Shown: positions 7,770 to 17,304, numbered from the stretch's first letter. The stretch is 64,000 nucleotides of DNA from Microbacterium sp. BR1 (GCF_002812725.1 NZ_NMUN01000008.1:1-64000), one strand, 5' to 3'. Numbers and translations are program-made. The notes: generated from the sequence alone by a model not told the origin.

Positions 7770-8153
7770 ATGACAGAGCGTGACAACCGCGGCCAGCCGC
7801 ATGGTCCTGAGCGACTGCCCGACGAACAGCCGCCACCCGACCCGACCGATCTGACGAATCAGACGGCACTCCAGCACGGCGCGCCCAGCCGATGGCTCGT
7901 CCCCTCGGCGGTACTCGCGGGTGTAGTGGTCGTGCTCTCGCTCGTGGCGCTTCAGCTCCAGCTGGTGATCCCGATCGTCTCGATCGTCTTCGTCACCGTG
8001 ATGTGGGTGTTGATGTTCGTCGCGTCGCGACGCACCCCGGACATCCGTCGAAAGAACCGTCTGCTCGCGTGGCTGATGGGGGGAATGGCGGTCGGTGCCG
8101 CCATATTGTTCGCGACCCTCTACGCGGTCGAGGCGTCGGGCATAGCGGGCTGA
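7770..8153 (+). CDS. Small integral membrane protein
   Basis: A 127-residue protein with a Pro/Asp-rich cytoplasmic N-terminus (residues 1-42) and three predicted membrane segments (about 44-62, 65-83 and 99-120). A basic loop RRTPDIRRKNR separates the second and third. No conserved functional motif is visible. The frame continues open far upstream, but the segment before ATG 7770 is Arg/Pro-rich antisense-like sequence and the chosen start gives a typical layout. It converges on the hydrolase at 8181. Likely a conserved Microbacteriaceae protein of unknown role. Confidence 0.7.
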   Translation: MTERDNRGQPHGPERLPDEQPPPDPTDLTNQTALQHGAPSRWLVPSAVLAGVVVVLSLVALQLQLVIPIVSIVFVTVMWVLMFVASRRTPDIRRKNRLLAWLMGGMAVGAAILFATLYAVEASGIAG

Positions 8154-8180
8154 TTCACGGGCGACCGCCCGGCAGCGACC

Positions 8181-9179
8181 TCACCTGCCGACGAACCCGC
8201 GCACCCAGCGACCCAGGCGGGCGTAAGCCTCTTCCCGGGCTTCGTGGCGCGAGAGGAAGACGTCGTGGATGGCGCCGTCGATGCGTTCGACGGTGACGGA
8301 TGATCCGAGGCCCAGGGCCGCTCGAGCGATCTCGTCGACGTTCAGCACACTGTCGACCCGCGTGAGCTCGTCCGACCAGTGGGTCGGCACGGCCGACCGT
8401 GCGGACAGCAGAACGCACACCGGCACGTCGATCGCCAGGCCCGCGGCGATGCGCGCGTGCCCCCTGAGCACCGCGTTGAACCATCCGGCGTAGACCGCCA
8501 TCGTCTGATCCGGTCGCCACTCCGGATTGATGACGACGGGATCGTCGGGGTCCGCGACCGCGCGCTGGGCCCGCGTGTAGAAGCCCAGGTCGACCTGGGG
8601 CGCGACATCGAGAGGATGCAGCCGCGCGCGCAGACTCACGACCGGCGCGAGTGCTGCGCGCGTGAGGCCGCTCAGCTGGAACTCCAGCCACGGGCTGTTC
8701 AGGATGACAGCGGATGCGACACCCGGATGCCGCGACGCCCACAGGCTCAGCGTCAGGCCGCCCGTCGAGTGACCGAGCAGCACGAGCCGTCGCTCGCCCC
8801 GATCCATGACGGTGAGCGCGGCGGCGATGTCTTCGTCGTAGTCGTCGAAATCCGTGATGTAGCCGGGCGTTTGACCCTTCCGCAGACTGCGGCCGTACTT
8901 GCGCAGGTCGAGCGCGAAGAAGCGCGCCCCGCGGTCCGCGAAGAAGCGAGCGAGGCGGGTTTGGAAGAAGTAGTCCGACCAGCCGTGCACGTACAGCACG
9001 TCGACGTCCGCCAGGGACCGATGATCCCCGAACAGACGCTCACCGAGCGACTCGACCGGCAGGTGGCGGACGAGCGTCGCGACGACGTCGCCCTCGTCGT
9101 CGGAACCGAGCGGCAGCGTGCGCTGCTCGAAGCCCGGCCCGAGCACGTCGGGCCGCCAGCCCGCGTCCGCCGCCGTCAC
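8181..9179 (-). CDS. Alpha/beta-fold hydrolase (serine aminopeptidase S33 / monoacylglycerol-lipase-like)
   Basis: A 332-residue cytoplasmic hydrolase. The nucleophile elbow GHSTGG lies near residue 136 and is preceded by the oxyanion-region strand VDVLYVHGWSDYFF. A conserved DLRKYGRS follows the second strand as in lysophospholipase-like S33 hydrolases. The catalytic His is probably in AIHDVFLSRHEA near the C-terminus. Substrate unknown; lipid esters are the most common in this group. A leaderless-type -10 (TAACCT) precedes the GTG by six bases. The MFS gene at 9184-10386 lies upstream on the same strand but this gene has its own promoter. Confidence 0.88.
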   Translation of the reverse strand: MTAADAGWRPDVLGPGFEQRTLPLGSDDEGDVVATLVRHLPVESLGERLFGDHRSLADVDVLYVHGWSDYFFQTRLARFFADRGARFFALDLRKYGRSLRKGQTPGYITDFDDYDEDIAAALTVMDRGERRLVLLGHSTGGLTLSLWASRHPGVASAVILNSPWLEFQLSGLTRAALAPVVSLRARLHPLDVAPQVDLGFYTRAQRAVADPDDPVVINPEWRPDQTMAVYAGWFNAVLRGHARIAAGLAIDVPVCVLLSARSAVPTHWSDELTRVDSVLNVDEIARAALGLGSSVTVERIDGAIHDVFLSRHEAREEAYARLGRWVRGFVGR

Positions 9180-9183
9180 GCGA

Positions 9184-10386
9184 TCAGGTTAGCGCGCCGG
9201 AGTCGGGACGCCCCGCGCGCGCAGCCGCGAACACACCGATCCCGACGCAGGCCGTGATGATCAGCGCCATCGGCAACGCCGTATGCTCACCCCAGAGACC
9301 GACGAGCGGCGATACGGCGGCGCCCGCGACGAACTGGGACGCCCCGATCAGAGCGGACGCTCCGCCGCGCGCGCTCTCGGTGCGCGCGAGTGCGAGCGCG
9401 GTCCCGTTCGACATCGTCAGTCCCGTACCCGCGCAGAGCACGAAAGCGCCCGCCACGAACGACCAGACGGCGAGCGAACCGGTGAGGGTGAGCACGACGA
9501 GCGCGATGCCGGCCGTGAGCGCCAGCCCTTGGCCGATCGCGAGCATGCGCCTCGGGTGCACGCGCGGCGCCAACCAGGCGTTGACCAGGTTGGCGAGGAT
9601 GAGGGCCGCGCCCGCGATCGCGAACATCAGCGAGTACCCCACGGGGTCCATGCCGAGCGCGACCTGCGCGACGAAAGGAGACGCCGAGACGTAGGCCAGC
9701 ATCGCGGCGAACCCGAGCGCGAAGGCCACGAGGTAGCCCCGATAGGCACGGTCGCGCAGGAGCCTTCCGAACGTGCGGACGACGGATGCCGCGCCCCCCG
9801 TCGCTCGCCGCTCCGGCGGGAGGGACTCCGGCACGAACACCGCGGCCAGCACGAACATCACGACGGCGAGCACGGCGACGGCCCCCAGCGCCCCGCGCCA
9901 CCCCCACGCGGCCGCCAGCAGCCCGCCGATCGGCGGCGCGATGATGGGGCCGAGCCCGACGACCGTCATCATCAGGCTCAGGGGCCGGACGGCCTGCCCG
10001 CGCTCGCTCAGGTCGACCACGATGGCGCGGGAGATGACCATGCCGGCCGATCCCGCGAAGCCCTGCACGATCCGCAATCCGATGAACACCGCGATGTGCG
10101 GCGCGAGCGCGATGCCGACGGATGCCACGGCGAAGACCGCGAGCGCGGCGAGCATCACTCGACGCCGGCCGAACCGGTCCGACGCCGGGCCCAGGACGAG
10201 CTGCCCCGCCGCGATGCCGATCAGGAATCCGGTCAGCGTCAGCTGGACCGTCGCGGCGGGCGCATTCAGGTCGCTCGAGATGTCGGTGAACGACGGCAGG
10301 TACAGATCGACCGCGAACGGCCCGACCGCGGCGAGATAACCGAGGACGGCGAGCAGACCGGGCGTCAGCCGCCTGGGCAGGCTCAC
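9184..10386 (-). CDS. MFS drug exporter, Bcr/CflA type
   Basis: A 400-residue 12-helix transporter of the DHA1 family. The first helix segment contains AAVGPFAVDLYLPSF, the signature of Bcr/CflA exporters, and motif A appears as GPASDRFGRRRVMLAAL. Expected to expel drugs such as bicyclomycin-type or chloramphenicol-type compounds by proton antiport; the real substrate is unknown. The GTG start at 10386 overlaps the stop of the ferredoxin reductase gene (GTGA), so the two are co-translated. The longer upstream frame is antisense-like and was rejected. Confidence 0.88.
   Translation of the reverse strand: MSLPRRLTPGLLAVLGYLAAVGPFAVDLYLPSFTDISSDLNAPAATVQLTLTGFLIGIAAGQLVLGPASDRFGRRRVMLAALAVFAVASVGIALAPHIAVFIGLRIVQGFAGSAGMVISRAIVVDLSERGQAVRPLSLMMTVVGLGPIIAPPIGGLLAAAWGWRGALGAVAVLAVVMFVLAAVFVPESLPPERRATGGAASVVRTFGRLLRDRAYRGYLVAFALGFAAMLAYVSASPFVAQVALGMDPVGYSLMFAIAGAALILANLVNAWLAPRVHPRRMLAIGQGLALTAGIALVVLTLTGSLAVWSFVAGAFVLCAGTGLTMSNGTALALARTESARGGASALIGASQFVAGAAVSPLVGLWGEHTALPMALIITACVGIGVFAAARAGRPDSGALT
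9186..9191 (-). promoter_or_regulatory. Leaderless-type -10 box for the 8181-9179 hydrolase
   Basis: On the minus strand TAACCT is followed by six bases and the GTG start at 9179. It overlaps the 3' end of the MFS gene. Confidence 0.5.
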
Positions 10387-11756
10387 TCCCCGCGCGAGAT
10401 CGCGACCATCTCGTCGCGCGGCACGACCTTGATGCGCGCACGCTCGTGGGGAGCGCCCAGCGCCACCTCGTGCTCGTCCAGTCGGTGCCAGCCCTCGAGA
10501 TCCGTCCAGCGCACACCGCGCTCCGCGAGAAGCGCGGGAATCGCGCCTTCCGAGGGATCCTCGGGCTGCCACCACGACGCCTGGTCGTTGATGAGGTGCC
10601 GGACGGTCTCCATCGCGTCGGACTTGGTGTGCCCGATCAGTCCGACGGGCCCGCGCTTGATCCACCCCGTGGCGTAAACACCCGAGACGCGCTCGTTCGA
10701 GTCCTGGTGGATCGCCTGGCCCTCGTGGTTGGGGATCACGCCGTGCCGGGCGTCGAAGGGCACCCCGGGCAACGGCGATCCGAAGTATCCGACGGCGCGG
10801 TAGATCGCCTGGATCGGGACCTCGCGGAACTCCCCGGTACCCACGATGCCGCCCTCGGCGTCGGGACGGGTGCGCTCGTACACGAACGCTGTCGCCCGGC
10901 CCGAGGCATCCTTCTTGACCTCCACCGGTCGCGCCCAGAAGTGCAGGTGCAGGCGACGGGATGCCTCACCACCGGCATTGTTCACCGACGGGCGCTTGCG
11001 CCACGACTGCAGCACGCGGTCGATGACCATGACCTGCTTGTTGCTCGCGATCGCGGTCTTCGAGGCCTCGTCGTAGTCGAAGTCCTCGTCGTAGACGACC
11101 ATGTCGACGTCGCGCAGCTCGCCCAGCTCGCGCAGCTCCAGCGGGGTGAACTTCACCTGCGCAGGCCCCCTGCGACCGAAGATGTGCACGTCCGTGACGG
11201 GGGATGCCTTCAGCCCCCGGTAGACGTTGTCGGGGACCTCGGTGGGCAGCAGATCTTCGGCGTGCTTCGCGAGCATTCGTGCGATGTCGAGCGCGACGTT
11301 GCCGTTGCCGATCACCGCGACCGACTCGGCCTCGAGGGGCCAGGTGCGCGGCACGTCGGGGTGACCGTCGAACCAGCTGACGAAATCGGCTGCGCCGTAG
11401 GAGCCCTCTGCGTCGATGCCCGGGATGTCGAGATCGGTGTCGCGGATCGCGCCGGTCGCGAAGATCACGGCGTGATAGTGGTGCTTGAGGTCGTCGAGCG
11501 TGATGTCCTCGCCGTAGCGGACGTTGCCGAACAGGCGGATGTCGCCCCGGTCGAGCACCTCGCGGAGCGCCGTGATGATGCCCTTGATGCGCGGGTGATC
11601 GGGCGCGACTCCGTATCGCACGAGCCCGTAGGGCGCGGGAAGCTGCTCGAAGAGATCGATCGAGACATCGAACTTGCGCTCGGTCTTGAGCAGGATGTCC
11701 GCGGCATAGATGCCCGCGGGCCCCGCTCCGACGATGGCCAGCCTGAGCTTGGTCAT
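10383..11756 (-). CDS. fprA: FAD/NADPH ferredoxin reductase, FprA/adrenodoxin-reductase type
   Basis: Transfers electrons between NADPH and ferredoxin. The 457-residue protein starts with the FAD dinucleotide motif VGAGPAGIYAA (residues 9-19), has APYGLVRYGVAPDH typical of the adrenodoxin reductase family, the NADP motif VIGNGNVALDIARML near residue 155, and the C-terminal ATGWIKRGPVGLIGHTK. The ATG at 11756 has a good site (GGAAGGA); the longer frame is not used. Downstream it is coupled to the MFS exporter by a GTGA overlap. In actinobacteria such reductases feed cytochromes P450 or ferredoxin-dependent enzymes, but no partner is in the window. Confidence 0.93.
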   Translation of the reverse strand: MTKLRLAIVGAGPAGIYAADILLKTERKFDVSIDLFEQLPAPYGLVRYGVAPDHPRIKGIITALREVLDRGDIRLFGNVRYGEDITLDDLKHHYHAVIFATGAIRDTDLDIPGIDAEGSYGAADFVSWFDGHPDVPRTWPLEAESVAVIGNGNVALDIARMLAKHAEDLLPTEVPDNVYRGLKASPVTDVHIFGRRGPAQVKFTPLELRELGELRDVDMVVYDEDFDYDEASKTAIASNKQVMVIDRVLQSWRKRPSVNNAGGEASRRLHLHFWARPVEVKKDASGRATAFVYERTRPDAEGGIVGTGEFREVPIQAIYRAVGYFGSPLPGVPFDARHGVIPNHEGQAIHQDSNERVSGVYATGWIKRGPVGLIGHTKSDAMETVRHLINDQASWWQPEDPSEGAIPALLAERGVRWTDLEGWHRLDEHEVALGAPHERARIKVVPRDEMVAISRGE

Positions 11757-11805
11757 GGGGTCCTTCCGGTGGTGCGTTGCGAAGTGGGGGGAGCGCTGCG
11801 CGCGC

Positions 11806-12867
11806 TCAGCTGCTGCGGTCGACGACGGCTTCCGAGAAGCGCGTGAGCGCGTCGCGGACAGGACCGGCGGGGAGCGGATCGAGCGCCTCGACCGCTTCGC
11901 GTGCCCAGACGTGGGCCAGGCGCAGCGTGCGAGCGGTGGCGTCGTGGTCGCGCAGATCGGCGAGGGCGGCGTCGAGGATGGCGGGATCGGCGCCGTCGGC
12001 GATCCGGGCCACACCGCCGTCGATGCGGACCTTCAGGGCGACCGAGTCCGCATCCGTCTCCTGACCGAGCAGGAGGAACGGCATCGTCGGCACACCCGCG
12101 CGCAGGTCGGTGCCGGGAACCTTGCCGGTCTCGTCGGGGTCCGCACTCAGATCGAGCACGTCGTCGAGCAGCTGGAATGCGACGCCGGTCTTCTCGCCGA
12201 ACGTGCGCAGCGGCATCCCGTACTCTTCGGGCGCACCGGCGAAGACGACGCCCGTCTCGGCGGCGGCGGCGATCAGCGAGCCGGTCTTGTCGGCGAGCAC
12301 CTGCAGATAGAACGCAACGGGATCGTCGCCCTCTTGCGGTCCGACCGTCTCGTGCATCTGACCGAGCACGAGACGTTCGAACGTGTCGGCCTGCAGCCGG
12401 ATGGCCCGCTCGCCCTGTCGCGCCATGATCTGGCTCGCGCGCGAGAACAGCAGGTCACCCGTCAGGATCGCGACGTTGTTGCCCCACACGGTCTGCGCGC
12501 TCGGCACCCCGCGGCGCACGTCCGCACCATCCATCACGTCGTCGTGGTACAGCGAACCGAGGTGCGTCATCTCGAGGGCGGTGGCACCTTCGATCACGGC
12601 CGGGGTGATGCCCTCACCCAGGTGGGCGGAGAGCAGCGCGAGCATCGGACGGATCCGTTTGCCACCGGCCTCGTACAGGTACCGGCTCGTCGCATCGGCG
12701 AGCGCGTCGGTCATCTTCAGTTCTTCGGCGAGGCTCGCCTCGACCCGATCGAGACCCGCCTCGACCTGCGCGAGAAGTTTGCGCGAGCGCGGGCCTGCGA
12801 AAACGCGCTCGGTCATGCCGAGTCGGCTCGTCAGTCGCGAGCCGCGCGCAGAGGAGCCCGGAGTCAC
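11806..12867 (-). CDS. Long-chain polyprenyl diphosphate synthase (menaquinone side chain)
   Basis: Condenses isopentenyl diphosphate units to make the isoprenoid tail that MenA attaches to the naphthoquinone ring. Both aspartate-rich motifs are intact: DDVMD at residues 109-113 and DDVLD at 235-239; GGKRIRPML (68-76) binds the diphosphate. The 353-residue length suits hepta- to decaprenyl synthases; chain length cannot be read from sequence. It lies just downstream of menG, and its own -10 box overlaps the menG stop codon. Neighbours make menaquinone the likely end product. Confidence 0.92.
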   Translation of the reverse strand: MTPGSSARGSRLTSRLGMTERVFAGPRSRKLLAQVEAGLDRVEASLAEELKMTDALADATSRYLYEAGGKRIRPMLALLSAHLGEGITPAVIEGATALEMTHLGSLYHDDVMDGADVRRGVPSAQTVWGNNVAILTGDLLFSRASQIMARQGERAIRLQADTFERLVLGQMHETVGPQEGDDPVAFYLQVLADKTGSLIAAAAETGVVFAGAPEEYGMPLRTFGEKTGVAFQLLDDVLDLSADPDETGKVPGTDLRAGVPTMPFLLLGQETDADSVALKVRIDGGVARIADGADPAILDAALADLRDHDATARTLRLAHVWAREAVEALDPLPAGPVRDALTRFSEAVVDRSS

Positions 12868-12873
12868 CCCTTC

Positions 12874-12879
12874 AGCCTA
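12874..12879 (-). promoter_or_regulatory. Leaderless-type -10 box overlapping the menG stop codon
   Basis: On the minus strand the menG stop TAG is the first half of TAGGCT, which is followed by six bases and the GTG of the polyprenyl synthase gene at 12867. The stop codon and promoter element share bases. Confidence 0.55.
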
Positions 12880-13635
12880 CCGGCGGGTTTTCCGCCCGCG
12901 GTGCAGAGCGACGATCCCGAACGAGAGGTTCCGGTAGGCGACATCCTGCCATCCCGCCGCGCGGATCCACCCGGCGAGGGTCTGCTGGTCCGGCCAATCG
13001 CGGATGGACTCGTTCAGATAGTCGTACGCGTCGGCGTTCGACGACAGCGCCCGTGCGACGAGCGGGAGCACCCGCGAGTTGTAGAACCCGTACAGTCCGG
13101 CGAAGGCGCGGGAGGGCGGATGCGAGAACTCGCAGATCACCACGCGGCCGCCCGGCTTCGTGACCCGCAGCAGTTCGGCGAGCGCCTTGCGGGGCTCGAC
13201 GACGTTGCGCAGGCCGAACGACATCGTGACGGCGTCGAACTCGTCATCGGCGAAGGGCAGGTCGGTCGCGTTCGCCTCCACGAACGAGAGCCCCGCCACC
13301 GTGCCGTGTCGGCGGCGACCCTCGGCGATCATGCCGGGTGAGAAGTCCGCGGCGACGACCTCTGCGCCGCTGCGCGCGAGGGCGACCGACGAGGCCCCGG
13401 TTCCGGCGGCGAGGTCGAGGATCCGCTCGCCCGGGCGAGGCGCGATGGCTCGGCGCGTCGCGATGCGCCAGAGCTGGTCGTTGCCGAGGCTCAGCGCGGT
13501 GTTGGTGCGGTCGTAACGACCCGCGACCTGGTCGAACATGCTGCTGACGCGGGCCGGATCCTTGCCGAGATCGGCACGGTTGTGAGCGGCGGAGGTGGGC
13601 TCGCTGCGGTCGTCAGTCGGCGGGTGCGGGGTCAC
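12877..13635 (-). CDS. menG: Demethylmenaquinone methyltransferase
   Basis: Catalyses the last step of menaquinone synthesis, SAM-dependent C-methylation of demethylmenaquinone. The 252-residue protein has the UbiE/MenG N-terminal signature [13 protein letters not shown], the SAM-binding motif [17 protein letters not shown] (residues 72-88), the family motif [10 protein letters not shown] near residue 135 and [12 protein letters not shown]. The GTG start at 13635 lies inside the 3' end of the DUF402 gene (23-base overlap) and has a leaderless-type -10 box six bases upstream. Confidence 0.95.
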   Translation of the reverse strand: MTPHPPTDDRSEPTSAAHNRADLGKDPARVSSMFDQVAGRYDRTNTALSLGNDQLWRIATRRAIAPRPGERILDLAAGTGASSVALARSGAEVVAADFSPGMIAEGRRRHGTVAGLSFVEANATDLPFADDEFDAVTMSFGLRNVVEPRKALAELLRVTKPGGRVVICEFSHPPSRAFAGLYGFYNSRVLPLVARALSSNADAYDYLNESIRDWPDQQTLAGWIRAAGWQDVAYRNLSFGIVALHRGRKTRR

Positions 13636-14206
13636 CCGTCGAGTCTACGAGGCGCGCCAGCCACCGGGCCGCCGTCACGGGATCGTACGGGGGCCGGTGC
13701 GCGGTGACCGCGGCGAAGAGTTCGGCCGTGACAGCTTCGAGCTTCTCGACCAGATCGAGCGGGTAGCCGTAGCGAACCCGATGCTCTTCCCACTCGTCCT
13801 CGTCGTCGATGTAGACGCCGCGCTCTTCCTGGTCGACGACGTCGAGGTCCATGTCGATCCCGGTCGGCACACCGTCGGACCAGCGTGCGTCCCAGGCGAT
13901 ATCGATATACACGCGCGTCGGATGCGGGCGCGCGTTCATCGTCAGAACGTGGTCGCCCGACGGGGGCAGCAGCATCACGTTGTCCTCGACCACGACGACC
14001 GAGCGACCCGGTCGGTCGCTGCGCCACCCGCCGCGCTGACCGAACCAGTCGCCCCACTCGTCCGCACCGAGATAGACGCACTCGTGCACCCAGTGGGTCG
14101 ATCCGTCCCACTTGCGCCAGCGGAACTCGAGCTTCGTCCCTATCGGGGGAGTCCCGACGGCGGGACGATCGGATGCCGCGGCCGGCACATTCGGATCTGG
14201 GCTCAC
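13613..14206 (-). CDS. DUF402-domain protein
   Basis: A 197-residue protein of the DUF402 family, whose characterised members include nucleoside phosphatases/FomD-like enzymes. The conserved core is present: [42 protein letters not shown] and a helix [17 protein letters not shown]. The acidic residues in these segments are the expected metal ligands of the family. Substrate here is unknown. It is divergent from menF with a shared CTAG-centred promoter and overlaps menG by 23 bases, so it probably leads the menG transcript. Confidence 0.88.
   Translation of the reverse strand: MSPDPNVPAAASDRPAVGTPPIGTKLEFRWRKWDGSTHWVHECVYLGADEWGDWFGQRGGWRSDRPGRSVVVVEDNVMLLPPSGDHVLTMNARPHPTRVYIDIAWDARWSDGVPTGIDMDLDVVDQEERGVYIDDEDEWEEHRVRYGYPLDLVEKLEAVTAELFAAVTAHRPPYDPVTAARWLARLVDSTGDPAPAD
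13642..13647 (-). promoter_or_regulatory. Leaderless-type -10 box for menG
   Basis: Minus-strand TAGACT, six bases, then the menG GTG at 13635. It lies within the coding region of the DUF402 gene. Confidence 0.5.
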
Positions 14207-14212
14207 GCAGCG

Positions 14213-14222
14213 AGTCTAGGCT
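14213..14222. promoter_or_regulatory. Shared divergent -10 region for menF (+) and DUF402 gene (-)
   Basis: AGTCTAGGCT holds TAGGCT on the plus strand (14217-14222, six bases before menF GTG 14229) and TAGACT on the minus strand (14218-14213, six bases before the DUF402 GTG at 14206). The two -10 boxes overlap in CTAG, so polymerase can occupy only one at a time. Confidence 0.6.
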
Positions 14223-14228
14223 GGAGAG

Positions 14229-15497
14229 GTGACCGAGTCCGCCCCATCCCGCGTGCGCCGACTCGTCGTCACCACCCGCGAGATCGATCCGATCGAGGAC
14301 CTTCTCGCGTATGCCGACCCGGCGCATCCGCTCGCGTGGCTGCGGCGCGGCGAGGGCATGGTGGGTTTCGGCTCCGCGGCGATCATCGAGGTGGGTGGGC
14401 ATCGAGCCAGCCCCTCGCAGGGTTCGCAGGCCGCCGCGCTGGCCGATGGGTGGCGGGCGACCGCCGCCGCGGCGATGATCACCGACGAGGTCGGCCTGCC
14501 CGGAACGGGGCTCATCGCGTTCGGCGCGCTGAGCTTCGACCCCGCCTCGGCGACGGCCAGCACCCTGGTCGTGCCGCAGTTCGTCTTCGGCCGGAGGGCC
14601 GGGCGGTCGTGGATCACAACGGTCGTTTCGGACGACGCCGAAGCGCCGAATGCTCCCGATCCGAGTGAGTGGGGACCGGCCTGGTCCGCAACCGTCGGGC
14701 CCGGCGAACTCGATGCGCCCGGCTACCAGGCCGCGGTCCGCGCCGGCCTCGAGGCTATCGCCGCGGGCGAGGTCAGCAAGGTCGTCCTTGCACGAGATCT
14801 CATCGGCTCGGTACCCGCGGGTGCGGATCTGCGGCGACTCGTGCGTGCGCTCGCGACGGGGTATCCGGATGTCTGGACGTATGCCGTCGACGGCATCATC
14901 GGCGCGAGCCCCGAGACCCTCGTCACGGTCTCGGGCGGAACCATCACGGCGCGGGTACTCGCCGGTACGGCACCACGCGGTGCCGACGCGGACGGCGACA
15001 CCGAGGCATCCGTCGCCCTGTCCGCCAGTGGCAAGGATCAGGACGAGCACCGCTTCGCCGTCGAGAGCGTGCTGCGGACTCTTCGCCCCCACACGAGCGT
15101 GCTCACCGCGAGCGAGCAGCCCTTCGCGCTCAAGCTGCCGAACGTCTGGCATCTGGCAACGGACGTCGAGGGCATCGTCGCGGACGGCGTCTCGGCCCTC
15201 GACCTCGTCGGGGTGCTGCACCCGACGGCCGCCGTCGCGGGCACACCGACCGCCGCGGCGCTCGAGGTCATCCGGCGCATCGAGCCCTTCGACCGTGGCC
15301 GGTACGCGGGACCCGTCGGCTGGATCGACGCATCCGGCGACGGCGAGTGGGCGATCGCGCTGCGCAGCGCTCAGTTCGGCGAGGGTGGTCGTATCTCGGC
15401 CCACGCGGGTGCGGGCATCGTGCTCGGCAGCGACCCCGAGGCCGAACTGCTCGAGACGCGCATGAAGTTCCGCCCGATCGTCGACGCCCTGGCCTGA
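14229..15497 (+). CDS. menF: Isochorismate synthase
   Basis: Converts chorismate to isochorismate, the entry step of menaquinone synthesis. The 422-residue protein carries the chorismate-binding core: GEVSKVVLARD near residue 180, ASPETLVTV, LAGTAPRG, KDQDEHRFAVE, the HPTAAVAGTP motif and the C-terminal GAGIVLGSDPEAELLETRMK. Salicylate synthases share this core, but the adjacent menD favours MenF. The GTG has a leaderless-type -10 box. Its stop and the menD stop abut in one TGATCA (15495-15500). Confidence 0.94.
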   Translation: MTESAPSRVRRLVVTTREIDPIEDLLAYADPAHPLAWLRRGEGMVGFGSAAIIEVGGHRASPSQGSQAAALADGWRATAAAAMITDEVGLPGTGLIAFGALSFDPASATASTLVVPQFVFGRRAGRSWITTVVSDDAEAPNAPDPSEWGPAWSATVGPGELDAPGYQAAVRAGLEAIAAGEVSKVVLARDLIGSVPAGADLRRLVRALATGYPDVWTYAVDGIIGASPETLVTVSGGTITARVLAGTAPRGADADGDTEASVALSASGKDQDEHRFAVESVLRTLRPHTSVLTASEQPFALKLPNVWHLATDVEGIVADGVSALDLVGVLHPTAAVAGTPTAAALEVIRRIEPFDRGRYAGPVGWIDASGDGEWAIALRSAQFGEGGRISAHAGAGIVLGSDPEAELLETRMKFRPIVDALA

Positions 15498-17303
15498 TCA
15501 GCGGTCGAGCGGCACCTCGATCAGCTGACGACCGCCGACGGGCGAGACGAGCAACTGGTCGAGCGCCGACCGCGCCGTCGGGCGGTGGTACTCCCAGCCG
15601 TAAGCGAGAGCCAGGTGCTCGAGGCGCACGTTCTGCGGGGTGAAGAGCACCCGGTCCATGTCGTCGGGCGACGCCACCTGCGCGACCTCGAGCCCGTCGA
15701 AGATCGTGCCGCCGCCGTCGTTGCCGACGACGACCTGCAGGCGCGGCTCGTGCTCGTTCGGGGGCAGCAGGAGCGCACCGACATCGTGGAGGAATGCCAG
15801 GTCACCGAGCAGCACCCGGGTCACGCCCGAGTGGCCACCCGCCTGGCTGGCGAGGGCGATGCCCGTCGCGGTCGCGATCGTCCCGTCGATTCCCGCGACA
15901 CCGCGATTGGAGTGCACGGGCACCTTCTTGCCCCCCAGCACACCGTCGGCGACGCGCACGAGTCGGGATGACCCGAACACCAGGCGATCGTGGGGCCAGG
16001 TCGCGCGCCACAGGGCGTCGACCAGGGCCGTGCGGTCGAGCGGAGCCCGTACGGCGGCGAGCTCTGCATCGACAGCCTTACGCCGCGTCGCGGGATCCGC
16101 GGCCGAGAGGCCCTCGAGATCGGGCGCTGGCGTACCGAGGTCGGTCTCGTGCGCCTGCGAAGCACGCAACCAGGCACCCAGCCATTCGCGGTCGGTCTCG
16201 CCCGGGTCCACGCGCACGGACTCGACCGCCTCGGTGCGGCCGTTGAGATTCAACCGTTCACCCGGTCCACGGATCGCGATCACCTCGAGGGCGGGATCCG
16301 AGAGCAACGCGGCGACCTCACGGCTGAGCGTCGGCCGCCCGAACACGACGACACGCTGGACGGCCCCGCCCAGGGACTCGTCACGAAGCAGCGCCCGATA
16401 GCCGTGCACCAGGTTGCGCCCGAAACGCGCACCGCTGACGATCTCGGCGATCAGGGGCCAGCCGCCCTCGTGTGCGATCCGCTCGGCCTCGGGGCCCGCG
16501 TCGGCACCGGCGACGATGACCGTTCGGGGGCCGCGGGCCAGGGCGAACGGCACCGTCTGGTCGGCTTCGTGGACGTCGGCCAGCCCGATGCCGCCACCAC
16601 CCTGATACAGGGCGCCGGACGCGGGCTCGGTGGCGTTCTCGACAGGCCCCGCGGGCGCCGCTTCCGGGGGAAGACGTTCGGTCGCGAACCAGGCCGGAAC
16701 GGGGCCGGCGAGCGGTTCTCGAACCGGCAGGTTGAGGTGCGCGGGCCCGGCGGGCATGAACGCCGCCCCGGATGCAGCGGCGAAGGCATCCGCGGCGATC
16801 GCCCGGAATGTTGCGGTCTGGGCCGACTCGCCCGCGTCGTCGACCTCTTCCGGCACCGGCGCATCCAGCGCGAAGCGAGTCGATGGGCCGAACAAGCCCG
16901 GCTGGCGCGTCGTCTGATTCGCGCCGACACCGCGAAGCTCCGGCGGACGATCCGCCGTGAGCAGGAGCAGCGGAACCCCCGCATGATGCGCCTCGAGCGC
17001 CGCGGGCAGCAAATTCGCGACGGCGGTACCCGACGTGCAGATCACGGGCACGGGTCGTCGCGATTCCCGAGCGAGCCCCAGCGCCGTGAAGCCGGCGACG
17101 CGCTCATCGATCCGCACGTGCAGCGATACCCGGCCCGACCGTTCCAGGGCGGTCGCGGCGAGAGCGAGGGCCTGCGACCGCGATCCCGGGCTGAGCACGA
17201 TGTCGCGCACGCCGAGATGCACGAGCTCGTCGAGCAGCGCGGCGGCCGCATCCATCGCGGGGCTCGGTGACAGCCGCGGCGTCGCGCCGCCGACGGTAGA
17301 CAC
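15498..17303 (-). CDS. menD: SEPHCHC synthase (2-succinyl-5-enolpyruvyl-6-hydroxy-3-cyclohexene-1-carboxylate synthase)
   Basis: Thiamine-diphosphate enzyme that joins 2-oxoglutarate and isochorismate. The 601-residue protein has the N-terminal pyrimidine-binding domain with VLSPGSRSQALALAA, the catalytic region IDERVAGFTALGLARES, ICTSGTAVANLLPA, and the C-terminal TPP domain GDLAFLHDVGALLLP ... NDGGGTIFDGL. The GTG at 17303 is chosen because it lies one base after the stop of the upstream PLDc_N gene; the longer frame includes repetitive antisense-like residues. It converges on menF with abutting stops. Confidence 0.95.
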   Translation of the reverse strand: MSTVGGATPRLSPSPAMDAAAALLDELVHLGVRDIVLSPGSRSQALALAATALERSGRVSLHVRIDERVAGFTALGLARESRRPVPVICTSGTAVANLLPAALEAHHAGVPLLLLTADRPPELRGVGANQTTRQPGLFGPSTRFALDAPVPEEVDDAGESAQTATFRAIAADAFAAASGAAFMPAGPAHLNLPVREPLAGPVPAWFATERLPPEAAPAGPVENATEPASGALYQGGGGIGLADVHEADQTVPFALARGPRTVIVAGADAGPEAERIAHEGGWPLIAEIVSGARFGRNLVHGYRALLRDESLGGAVQRVVVFGRPTLSREVAALLSDPALEVIAIRGPGERLNLNGRTEAVESVRVDPGETDREWLGAWLRASQAHETDLGTPAPDLEGLSAADPATRRKAVDAELAAVRAPLDRTALVDALWRATWPHDRLVFGSSRLVRVADGVLGGKKVPVHSNRGVAGIDGTIATATGIALASQAGGHSGVTRVLLGDLAFLHDVGALLLPPNEHEPRLQVVVGNDGGGTIFDGLEVAQVASPDDMDRVLFTPQNVRLEHLALAYGWEYHRPTARSALDQLLVSPVGGRQLIEVPLDR

Positions 17304-17304
17304 C

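Noticed and set aside
8150..8180. GGGCGACCGCCC between convergent genes as a terminator
   Set aside because: The stem is short with a tiny loop and no T-run; in such high-GC DNA it is expected by chance.
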